DNA of 60,000 nucleotides from Symsagittifera roscoffensis (taxonomy: Eukaryota; Xenacoelomorpha; Acoela; Convolutidae): assembly GCF_963678635.1 (NCBI RefSeq), contig NC_087070.1, positions 3,818,539 to 3,878,538 of the forward strand, in the 5' to 3' direction. Both the position numbers and the translations under genes were made by a program. This document shows, piece after piece, positions 27,521 to 36,466 of this stretch. The notes beneath the pieces were generated by a model, which was not told the origin of the DNA, did no database searches, and saw only the letters and a list, made by a program, of their open reading frames with translations. Within the stretch, counting starts at the first letter, position 1. Each line of letters starts with the position of its first letter.

Positions 27521-29335
27521 CGCATACTCGTACAACCATGCAGTCATGTTAGCTCTGAACCATGGCATCAATCGTTTTCTTGCCCATATCTTCTTCACTT
27601 CCATCGGAATGTTTAGAACTTTGCACATTGTCTCAAAAAGATCTAAATCTTTTAGACAATCTAATTTCCGTAATTGTTCTCTCGTCGGTGCCTCCTGTCT
27701 ATTATTTTCTCTCACATGAGCTTCCAGCCATCGTATTGCCATCATAACTCCCACTATCACTATTGTTACGGGCTGTGATGAATCTGGTAAACCCATGGAG
27801 AGCAGCTCTCCAGAGTCCCAGATCAACATCAGATTACTACGCTTGGGATACCACCAGGTCTGCAGCAAGCAGTGGCAAGGAAACTCATCATGCGTCAACA
27901 TGATGCTCCTCCAATTACGTTTTCCCGAAGCTTCCAGCAATGGTTCCACTTCCATCATCACTCGGTGGATTTCATCATTCTCATCTACTGCATTGTAATC
28001 TGTGACAGTTGATCCTCCCTGTTTCGGTTTTTCGAAGTCACTGAAGTTCCCGCTCACATATCCCATGAACTTCTTTCCTGGTATTGACTCCAACTCTTCT
28101 TTGGTTCTCTCTGGAATTGCTGAGAACATCTTACATAGTAACTCGTAAGACTTTTCAGACATCCTCGCTAATCTCACACACTTCGGCACTGAGAAGGCTT
28201 GATCCACAATCGTTCTTGTACTCTTTATGTCCACAGCTACGAAATGTACAGGATATCTGCTCTTGCACATTGGAGCCAACGTTGAGCCCACCAAATATCG
28301 TGCTCCTGATGGTCTACAATAAGTTTCGCTGTGTCTGATGTTCATCTCTGTCTCGATTGCTTCCCTCCATTTTCCTATATACTTCTGCTCAGTCTGCAGA
28401 ACTCCTGGGAATACTTCTACGCTGATGGCTGTGACCAACTCATGTTTCTGTTCTAGATTCAATAGTGACTCTAAAGAACCAAACATGCTGTAGAATCCTA
28501 GTGCTGTCACTAGATTCACATCGGTTCCTCCATGGCAATCTGCTATCAGTTCCGTTTCCGTTCTTGCTTTCATCACTACATTTCCAAACAATACTGTCAA
28601 CTGCTTGTGTTGTTTCTCCAGGGTTTTCACACAGTCTAGACTTCCACAAACGTGACCCTCTAGTCCACAGACTTCCGCCAGACAGCTACCAGGTTTGACC
28701 CAGTCTTCTGGTCCCCAGCCAGGCAACTCCACTTTATCTTCTCCGTTGCTCTTAGAGGCTGTTATCATCACATTATATATGATGTTGAGGTCACGCAGGT
28801 TACAGTCTGCATTCAGTTCCCTCTGTATGTCTTGTGTCGCCCGTAATATTGAGTCAGCGTTGGGACTAGGACACCATGATGGTCTCATCAATTCCCACAC
28901 TGCCATCAAGCTCGTTCTCAGTAGTTCATCTGAGAATCCAAACCCAAACTCCACTCTCTTGTCGGATTTTGGTACTGAAGGTGCAGTCACCTCTTCTTCC
29001 AAGACCAGTCCCAATTTGGCCTGTGAATTGTTGACGCTTTTAATCGTTACAATTCTGGACGTCCAGAATCTTAGTAACACCGCCTGCTCATAATCAAAGA
29101 AGCAATCACGTATGTCTTCACTCAGGAAAGGATTGTACGCTATCCCTAAGATCCCCGATACATAGCTATATGACTTCTTCTTGATCGGTCCACAGTATTC
29201 ACTGGACTTCGGCAATGCTCCCATAGATTCTTTAGTGAGTCTCAGCTCCTTGTTTGAGAATCTTCTGATCTCATCTATCTTTTTCATCGGTTCCAATTCT
29301 TCAGGTTCTTTCATGTTCACCCTCATCGGTTTACT
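27452..29335 (-). CDS. ORF2 segment: C-terminal unknown region (copy B)
   Basis: It follows the TAA at 29336-29338 in the same frame and covers the counterpart of copy A 21410-23225. Copy B is uninterrupted where copy A has the rearrangement at ~21570, reading KKKSYSYVSGILGIAYNPF. The last ~23 codons, after the 1-nt deletion at ~27518, are out of frame. The function is not recognised. Confidence 0.8.
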   Translation of the reverse strand, partial: SKPMRVNMKEPEELEPMKKIDEIRRFSNKELRLTKESMGALPKSSEYCGPIKKKSYSYVSGILGIAYNPFLSEDIRDCFFDYEQAVLLRFWTSRIVTIKSVNNSQAKLGLVLEEEVTAPSVPKSDKRVEFGFGFSDELLRTSLMAVWELMRPSWCPSPNADSILRATQDIQRELNADCNLRDLNIIYNVMITASKSNGEDKVELPGWGPEDWVKPGSCLAEVCGLEGHVCGSLDCVKTLEKQHKQLTVLFGNVVMKARTETELIADCHGGTDVNLVTALGFYSMFGSLESLLNLEQKHELVTAISVEVFPGVLQTEQKYIGKWREAIETEMNIRHSETYCRPSGARYLVGSTLAPMCKSRYPVHFVAVDIKSTRTIVDQAFSVPKCVRLARMSEKSYELLCKMFSAIPERTKEELESIPGKKFMGYVSGNFSDFEKPKQGGSTVTDYNAVDENDEIHRVMMEVEPLLEASGKRNWRSIMLTHDEFPCHCLLQTWWYPKRSNLMLIWDSGELLSMGLPDSSQPVTIVIVGVMMAIRWLEAHVRENNRQEAPTREQLRKLDCLKDLDLFETMCKVLNIPMEVKKIWARKRLMPWFRANMTAWLYEYAKSICRSMAEYTVNISWTLGQEL

Positions 29336-32300
29336 TTACTGCATGTCCAGCAGTGCTAGCAAGAACAAGGCTTTCGTTCGCTCATCGCCTTCTCTCAACA
29401 TTTTAACACAAGTGTTTAATGCAGGTACTGAAATCTGCTCTATCAGGAATCTAATGAAACAGAGAGCATCTCTCCGCTTCGCACACGCTACTGCTGCTCC
29501 CTCCTGGACTATCAGATCCCTCAAATTCGTCATAAGGAACACCTTTTCTTCTTTTGACCTTTTTCTTTCTTCTGAATCATATTCTTCGCGAGTCAGTCCC
29601 ATCATACACCAGGCGAACCTGAGTTGTAACTCTGTCCTTACGTAAGGTACTGCCACGAGAGCATGTATTCTTGGCGTAGTCCTCATTTCTTCCTCGAAAT
29701 ACCTCAACACTACTGCTTTCCATGGAAGGCTCACTAACTGCTCGATCGTTTCCGCCTGTACGTCAGACGACGCCAAAGTTCCATACGCCTTCTGCTTGAG
29801 GGTGGTGCCTTGCAACATTGTTTCCAGATAACCCTCCATGGCTTTTTCTTCTTCCAGGGCCATTACATACCCTCTAGCCGAGTTTCGGTATTCCAACATC
29901 TCCATGTATCCACCGGTGGGTTCATCTATCGACACTGTCTCAGACACTGTTAGTCTGTTTGATTCCACTGGTTTTAGTTGTCCTGCAACACCTCCCTTTC
30001 CATGATTCATGGGAGATGGTTTGAAGTCCCTCATTTTACTCTCTCCACATTGACTGAGTATTTCCATTTCTAAAGTTGCTCCAGTCAGAGTGCGGTCACT
30101 CCTTTTGGATTTATAACCGGTTGACTTTATCCCTGCCATGAGAATGGGTGGCACCATGGCTATATCAGTTAATATTCTATCTGTGCCAGACAATTGATAA
30201 TCACCTTGCCCCAAATCCATGACTTCTTCGACTCGCTTCCTTTTCGCTGAGTTACCAGCTTTCATCGATATTTCTGAATCCACTTTTGTCTTTGCAATTC
30301 TCCTCGGCATCACTCTGCTGCCTAACTTCATTTTCATCGCATTGATTTTATCAATCACCATTTTCGATCGCATCGTTCCTCTCCTGGTCCTTGACAGGTA
30401 CACCACCTCTCCTTCATCGTCCTGCGGTGTCATCTTGATGGGAGAATTCGCTTCACTCTCATCAGTGGCTGAGTCGATCACTAACTCACTCAGTCGCCTT
30501 TCACACTCATCAAGCTTGTCAAGTACTTCTCTCATCAAGGGTTGATTGAGACCTGTTTTGAGAATGGATTGGGTCCCATAGCTCTGAATCACAGTCCAGA
30601 CTTCTTCCATGAATGCCACTCTGTCCAGCTTACATCCCGTCCTACTCTCGTGGTCTCGGTGATGTACTTCCCATTCTTCTTCGGGCAGCGTTCCCAAGAA
30701 AGGTACTCTGGCTGAGGCCTCTATTCTTCTCCTCCGAGGTAATTCCATGAGGATTCTCTGGTCGTTATTTCTTGAATTGCCAGGAGAGCTGCTCTCCGGC
30801 AAATTCCGTTTCATTTCCTCAAAGGCTGACGGAGGTTCCAGTGTCGAGATGCCTTCATCCGCTGGCTCAGTCGTTTCCAACGTGTCTGCATTATTCTCAA
30901 GATCACTGAAGATATTGAAATCCAGGCTGGATGTTCCTCCTGTCGATGCCCTGTCGTCTTCCCCACCAGCTTGATCTTGTTGCATGGGTTCTTCAGTCCG
31001 ACGGCTTCCACCCTGTCCGTCATCTCCTTCTGACTTATCCTTACTCGAGTTCGATGGTCCTTGTTCGTCATTGTCGGCTTCTTCATGGAATCTCGGTATG
31101 AGCAATGTACCGGCCGATTTATCTTCCTCTTCTCCATGGACCACTTTGATTTCTTCGCAGCCGAAGGGTGCTAGGAAAGTTCTCGTCTGCAATACTCCTC
31201 CAACTTTCATCTCCTTCCTCACACTGGTCAGGATCAATGAGGCTTCAGGCAATTCTGTCCTGCCTCTCATTCTCATCGGAGCTAAGCCTAGTCCTTTCCA
31301 TTCCTCATCAAATCTTCCAGGCTTGGGAGTAGCGGCGTTGCTTAGTCGCCTTCTCGTCGCTTGATCCGTGTATGCAAATCGTGTGTACTGTAACACGGCG
31401 GCATTTCTCCCTACGAAGTATGGATCCATCGTTCCCATGAAATTCCCTACTCTCCTTTCATTGGTTTCGAATGCTCTCAATCTAGGAGTTTGTACTACGG
31501 AGACTGCTCCGAGCAGCATCCTTCTTATCAGAGGGAATTCAGGGATTGCCTCCGGTAGCTTCTTGTAATCGCCCCAGTCCTCCGTCTCTTCTCCCACTTT
31601 GTGATAGGCTGCTGTGAGACGAGGCACTCTGGTCATTTCACCATTCGTTTTGTCATAGGGCCTCAGATTCCAAAGCTTTGGAAACACCTCGATGTGCCCT
31701 CTTTCTACTTCTCCCATGCGGTCGCAGAAGTGATCGTCAAAATTGATGAGTGTCATCTCTGGCTCCGATATTTTCGCAAATAACAGATCTTCACTCCTGA
31801 GCTTTCGCAATGCGTGCTGCTCACACCAGTTCAGTGTACTACCGTCCACTGCCGATATGAGGTTCAGGTGCAGCACCGACCTCCTATATGCTTCCACTTT
31901 AACGTCAGGGAACGCAAAGGTGACTGCTGGTCCATAGATCACTGTCACGAACTCCGTGACTCCTCTGATCAGCGCCAAGGGATCGATTCTCATAGCTAAG
32001 CTCAAATCTGTTAATAGTGGCATGCCTCCAACATGTCGTCTAACATCTTCCTCTCTTTCAATTGTCTCGTCTTCTCCGGTTCCAAAGCGATTTTGCTGCA
32101 AGAGATACTGGATAAGAGTGTGTCTCAGGTCTCTTATTTTGTTCCACGAGTCCGTGGATTTCTTCATATCCAGATTCCTCACTCTCTCTTTCATCTGCTC
32201 TGGACAACGTGCCAGTTTCATCAGTCCTCCCAAGTTTCCGAGGGTTATTGCGATCAATGTCAGAAGTCCATCTAGTCGCAGGTTCTGTATTCCATCCGTA

Positions 32301-32881
32301 AGCAGTATCGCCGGTCCTTTTACGAAACTCTCCGCTCCGAACGTCACGAACAAGGCTATTAATTCCACTATCGATACTTTCACTACTGCTTGGAGGAATT
32401 CCTTTATCAAATAGTGCGAGACTTTCGGATAAACTTCTGCCAAGAAGGACGCGGTCCATCCGGCTCCCAACCCTTCTAGCATGCTGTCTGTCCTTTCAAA
32501 TCCCTCCTGTCCCTTCACTTCCTGGGTCCAGAAGGTTTCCAGAGTAATCTGACACATTCTGTTCACGAACTCAGCTGTCTTTTCTCCGGCATTTTCCGCC
32601 AGGTTCACCTCCTTCAACAAGTAGGCGTGTATCTTAGTGATCATTACTGGGCCTTGCTGAAAAGCATCTGCACCCAATGCCGCTACTCTAGGACCCAGGT
32701 GTAGCCACTGGTTTGCTTCCGGCTTGGTTCTCAGCACCATCGCTTCCAGATGAGCTCTCGTCTCCAGTGAATTCTTTCTTCTCGTGTCTTCACTCGCCAC
32801 TTCCATTGCTCGGAACCACAAGTCGTTGGACATTGCCGTGATTACTCGATGGTCGTCATCTATTCCTGGTTTCAGTTTGAG
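29336..32881 (-). CDS. ORF2 segment: central unknown domains (copy B)
   Basis: About 1,180 residues in one frame, covering the counterparts of the end of segment C and of D and E in copy A without any frameshift, showing that those are one polypeptide. It contains the acidic/Gln-rich linker (~31000), a Lys/Arg-rich patch SAKRKRVEEVM, and long helical regions. It ends at TAA 29336-29338, where copy A has CAA. No known fold recognised. Confidence 0.85.
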   Translation of the reverse strand, partial: LKLKPGIDDDHRVITAMSNDLWFRAMEVASEDTRRKNSLETRAHLEAMVLRTKPEANQWLHLGPRVAALGADAFQQGPVMITKIHAYLLKEVNLAENAGEKTAEFVNRMCQITLETFWTQEVKGQEGFERTDSMLEGLGAGWTASFLAEVYPKVSHYLIKEFLQAVVKVSIVELIALFVTFGAESFVKGPAILLTDGIQNLRLDGLLTLIAITLGNLGGLMKLARCPEQMKERVRNLDMKKSTDSWNKIRDLRHTLIQYLLQQNRFGTGEDETIEREEDVRRHVGGMPLLTDLSLAMRIDPLALIRGVTEFVTVIYGPAVTFAFPDVKVEAYRRSVLHLNLISAVDGSTLNWCEQHALRKLRSEDLLFAKISEPEMTLINFDDHFCDRMGEVERGHIEVFPKLWNLRPYDKTNGEMTRVPRLTAAYHKVGEETEDWGDYKKLPEAIPEFPLIRRMLLGAVSVVQTPRLRAFETNERRVGNFMGTMDPYFVGRNAAVLQYTRFAYTDQATRRRLSNAATPKPGRFDEEWKGLGLAPMRMRGRTELPEASLILTSVRKEMKVGGVLQTRTFLAPFGCEEIKVVHGEEEDKSAGTLLIPRFHEEADNDEQGPSNSSKDKSEGDDGQGGSRRTEEPMQQDQAGGEDDRASTGGTSSLDFNIFSDLENNADTLETTEPADEGISTLEPPSAFEEMKRNLPESSSPGNSRNNDQRILMELPRRRRIEASARVPFLGTLPEEEWEVHHRDHESRTGCKLDRVAFMEEVWTVIQSYGTQSILKTGLNQPLMREVLDKLDECERRLSELVIDSATDESEANSPIKMTPQDDEGEVVYLSRTRRGTMRSKMVIDKINAMKMKLGSRVMPRRIAKTKVDSEISMKAGNSAKRKRVEEVMDLGQGDYQLSGTDRILTDIAMVPPILMAGIKSTGYKSKRSDRTLTGATLEMEILSQCGESKMRDFKPSPMNHGKGGVAGQLKPVESNRLTVSETVSIDEPTGGYMEMLEYRNSARGYVMALEEEKAMEGYLETMLQGTTLKQKAYGTLASSDVQAETIEQLVSLPWKAVVLRYFEEEMRTTPRIHALVAVPYVRTELQLRFAWCMMGLTREEYDSEERKRSKEEKVFLMTNLRDLIVQEGAAVACAKRRDALCFIRFLIEQISVPALNTCVKMLREGDERTKALFLLALLDMQ

Positions 32882-35800
32882 TTACCGACTGAAGTTGGAC
32901 AGTTCCAACCCCAGCACTTCGTCCAACACTAACATGTGTAGCGCGTGGTCCTTGAACCCTCTCATCGCGTTTGAGATATCTGACCATACTGCAGGCAGTT
33001 CAGCCTTAAGTGGCCTCAGGTTCTCCGTTTCTATCATGCGATTCGGGGCTGATATGATCACATCATATTTTCCCTCCGAAAGTAAGGCTACTATTGCATA
33101 CACAAATTTCAGTCCATCCGGGAGATGTGCATATCCCGGAGACAACGCAAATACTACTCTCAACGTCACTTTATTGAATGATCCCTCCTTCGTCGCGTCC
33201 ACCACTTCACCCATCGACTCCAGGATGTCTTTTATCGCTGGCCATACTGCGTTTTCTGCTGTTGCAGAATCTCTGAGCCTGCTCAGAAAACCTCTACTGT
33301 GCAGATGGTCATTGATGCCAGCAAACACAATCGTTATCGGGTTCATTTCCGTCTGCCTTTGTACCCCTATAGCCAATGACACTGATTGCAATAGGTCTAG
33401 GTCAACTGCGGCCAGCATTATGACGTCCGGCCAAAACAAAGACTTAGAGGTGTACACGAACTCTGAATTCGCTACTACCATGATTTTGGCCTTTCTCATC
33501 TCTGCTTTGTCGTAGGCGGCGAAGATGGTCTCATCTTTCTTTATCGCTGTCAATCCGCCATATCTCTGGGCATCACCATCTTGGTTCACTAGTTTTGGGT
33601 ACACCCTCTCCTTCACATGACCAGGTGGTGTCGTCAGTTGCCTAAATATCTTCACGTGTTGTCCAATCGGCGCTCTCGCCGTCAGGAATCTTCCTGGTCT
33701 TTCTTCACGATTCCTCTCATCATGGTTCAATCTCACATCTTGCAACGGTCTTGCATTCACAGGTCCCATTGTGTTGTTGGAGGGCAGTCCCTCCAAGTCG
33801 GCAAATCTCAAGGCCGTCGTGGAGCTGAAATTTATGCTAGCGGCTGTCAACCAGTCTACGCCGGTTATCGAGTACAATCTGCTGACGGATAGCGTCGCTC
33901 CATTCAGCATCCTCCTTGCATCTTCGATGAAGCTCACTCTCTGTAGGTCCAGCTTCATTAGTTCGTCTTTGTATATATGCCAAGGAGACGGTATGGACCG
34001 CGACCACATCAATGAGCCTCTGCTCGGTCTCTCCTCTCGACTGGTACTCGTCGTCTCCGATCTAGTGTCCGATCTAGATGTGCCTGCTACTTCTTCGATT
34101 GGTTGGTTGACAGGTCCTATCCTTCTCCTAGGATGAATTGTCCTCCTCATCGGTGCTTCTCCCAACCGATCCTGTACGTCTGTTCTTCGACCTGGTTCAC
34201 TGGAGCTTTGTTGCCGGTAATTTGTGACGGCTGGGACCGTACCCAAGCGTGTTTCCAGGTTAGGAGGCACAAAGGTGGTGATCACCGTATCACTCACCGT
34301 TCCCTCTTCCTTCAGCACTCCTGTGTCAAAGAGTTCTGTTTCCAGCTCATCCAACCGTTCTGGGAAGACTCGATTCAACCAAGCTTGTCCTTCGACACTG
34401 TCGAAGTGGATGCCATCTGTGGTCAGTCTGGCTTGATCCATGGCTCTCAATTCATGTTCAATGTCCATGAGGATCATTCTTCCGGCATTTCGATTTGCTA
34501 GGTTTCTCAAGATGTTGTTCCATCTCATGACTCCCTCGTTGTGCCTTCTTCCTGATGCTGTCAGGCTTCTTGCGTTCATTGGCACCGTGCAAACGGTCAG
34601 TACCGCGCAACTGAACTTCTGCCAGAGAGTAGTGAACAAACACACCATCATTGATTCCCACAGTGCTTCCTGCTCATCTGATCCTCTGGAGATATCATTC
34701 GTCCCAACTAAGATCATCACATTGGGTATCTTCCCTGGATTCATCAGCTCCACCATGCGATATAATTGGGCAACCGTTGCGCCTCCAAAGGCCATCACCG
34801 TGGTGACCCATGAGGTCCTCAAATTCGACAGCACTCTGACTAAGCTGTCTCCCAATATCAGGTGAGATGTCCCGAGTGGTGGTTGCTGCAGGTTCACAGC
34901 CGGGCTCCAGGTAGCTCGATTGAAGCAGGCCCTCGGATCTGTCTCCGGAACTCCCGTGAAATTATACTTCAATTGATTATTCTTCTGCACGTCTATTACA
35001 CGAGACACTTTCTTCGCTGGCATCTTCCTTACTTTCCTCTCTGGGATTCTCGAGTTCCCCATGAGTGGTGTCACGTTACTCATCCCTTGTCTGATTACTG
35101 TCTGGGAGAGTTGTACTCTGCCCGTATCGTCAATCGTTCCATAGGGTGCAGTCACCCCGGAACCTGGTGCATTCTTGTTAGCGACCAATCGTCCAGCTGT
35201 CTCTATCAGTTTTCTCACTGTCTGTTCTACGACGGGATCACCCAAGGTGTCACTAGGATCCGGGATTGTTACTCGGCTCGTCTCTGCTGGAAGTCGTGTC
35301 TCCGTTGTTTGACTCATTTCTCGAGGCGTCAAGAGCTCCATCGGGGACTGCCCACGAGGAATATCCCTTGCAGGTATCACTTTCTCAATGGACGTCGTCA
35401 ACGCCGCCTGTTCCGATCGCTCTTTGTATTCCTGCCTCAAGCGTTCGATCTCTTGACCCTGTTTTTTGTTGCAGTCTTCAAACAACTTTCTCCACATGTC
35501 CCGGTCTTCCTCCATCGCCAGCATGGTCTTCGTCATATCGTCTAACTCCTTCTTCGTACTTCTCAGCTGATCGTTCATCTCGTCCAGATCTTGTATGGTT
35601 TGGTTCGTCTGAACCTTCTGTGTTACTTTCGCCCTTTTTGGTGGCACAGCTGCTCTCAGTGGTGAACCAGACGAGGTCGTCTCGCTGTTCATCTCCCGAT
35701 GCATTCTCGTCAGCCCAGGTTTAGGCTTAGAGGGCATTGGCATCTCACCTGGTTGGTAAGTCCTAGAACTTCCCAATCCAGGCTCATTCGCCAAGTCACT

Positions 35801-36022
35801 CCCTGAGAGAGCCCCGTTTCTCCACCTCATCACTCTCATGTTCGGGCGGTCTAGTACTCCTCTTTCTCCATATGCTGCCATCAACAGGACTTCCGTGGGG
35901 CGGTCCCCACGGTTGTCGTGCCCCAAGATGTTGATCAGGGTGGTCGGCAACATGACCACCTCTGGGTCCTCCAGAGCGAAGTCTCGTTCGATCAGCCGAC
36001 GATAGATCGCATCTACCATCGG
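32882..36022 (-). CDS. ORF2 segment: coiled coil, SGNH hydrolase and SGNH-like region (copy B)
   Basis: About 1,046 residues in one frame. It has a coiled coil, then a complete SGNH domain: GDSL with the Ser (TAAGCTGTCTCC on the + strand, 34841-34852), FGGATVAQL, VGTNDISRG, and DGIHFDS (34407-34418). A second SGNH-like region has VVANSEF and VFAGINDHLHSRG. As all blocks are in frame here, this copy best shows the domain. It ends at TAA 32882-32884, where copy A has CAA. Confidence 0.88.
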   Translation of the reverse strand, partial: PMVDAIYRRLIERDFALEDPEVVMLPTTLINILGHDNRGDRPTEVLLMAAYGERGVLDRPNMRVMRWRNGALSGSDLANEPGLGSSRTYQPGEMPMPSKPKPGLTRMHREMNSETTSSGSPLRAAVPPKRAKVTQKVQTNQTIQDLDEMNDQLRSTKKELDDMTKTMLAMEEDRDMWRKLFEDCNKKQGQEIERLRQEYKERSEQAALTTSIEKVIPARDIPRGQSPMELLTPREMSQTTETRLPAETSRVTIPDPSDTLGDPVVEQTVRKLIETAGRLVANKNAPGSGVTAPYGTIDDTGRVQLSQTVIRQGMSNVTPLMGNSRIPERKVRKMPAKKVSRVIDVQKNNQLKYNFTGVPETDPRACFNRATWSPAVNLQQPPLGTSHLILGDSLVRVLSNLRTSWVTTVMAFGGATVAQLYRMVELMNPGKIPNVMILVGTNDISRGSDEQEALWESMMVCLFTTLWQKFSCAVLTVCTVPMNARSLTASGRRHNEGVMRWNNILRNLANRNAGRMILMDIEHELRAMDQARLTTDGIHFDSVEGQAWLNRVFPERLDELETELFDTGVLKEEGTVSDTVITTFVPPNLETRLGTVPAVTNYRQQSSSEPGRRTDVQDRLGEAPMRRTIHPRRRIGPVNQPIEEVAGTSRSDTRSETTSTSREERPSRGSLMWSRSIPSPWHIYKDELMKLDLQRVSFIEDARRMLNGATLSVSRLYSITGVDWLTAASINFSSTTALRFADLEGLPSNNTMGPVNARPLQDVRLNHDERNREERPGRFLTARAPIGQHVKIFRQLTTPPGHVKERVYPKLVNQDGDAQRYGGLTAIKKDETIFAAYDKAEMRKAKIMVVANSEFVYTSKSLFWPDVIMLAAVDLDLLQSVSLAIGVQRQTEMNPITIVFAGINDHLHSRGFLSRLRDSATAENAVWPAIKDILESMGEVVDATKEGSFNKVTLRVVFALSPGYAHLPDGLKFVYAIVALLSEGKYDVIISAPNRMIETENLRPLKAELPAVWSDISNAMRGFKDHALHMLVLDEVLGLELSNFSR

Positions 36023-36076
36023 TCATACATATGCCTCTGCCAGGTCCATCAATTCATCCAGGTTGAAGTTGTCCAT
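36023..36076 (-). pseudogene. ORF2 start fragment (copy B)
   Basis: ATG at 36074-36076 starts the same peptide as copy A (MDNFNLDELMDLAEAYV), then TGA at 36023-36025 replaces a GGA Gly codon. An internal ATG at 36019 could reinitiate. Confidence 0.7.
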
Positions 36077-36466
36077 TCTATTCTTTTCAAGTTTGATTCG
36101 ATTCTTTGACTCAAGTGAGTAATTTAAATGATCAATCAGGATCTAGAAAAGGAATCACGACTGTCACACCTGTCAGTTTCACCTTAACATATATCGTTAA
36201 AATCTGCTTAAAACAGTTCAGATAAAAAGATATTTATCCTAAAATTTATTAAAATCAATTGGTTTCTAAAATTTTGGAATTCGACCTAAGATTGGACAGT
36301 CCAAACTTTGGATCTATTCCCAAGATCGTCATTTAGTTGTTCATGGTCACTAACGCTTACTTACCCATGATCTTAATAACCTAACACATAACATAACATA
36401 ACATAACACACATATCACATATTACATGCAACTTGGTCTTTGGCCTAACACTCTTTCGCACATCAC
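36077..36466 (-). other. inter-ORF gap with splice-acceptor-like site (copy B)
   Basis: Counterpart of 14255-14663. The pyrimidine-rich acceptor CCTTTTCTAG is kept (reverse complement of 36143-36152), and there is no ATG between it and ORF2. AACAT repeats lie near 36380-36410. Confidence 0.5.
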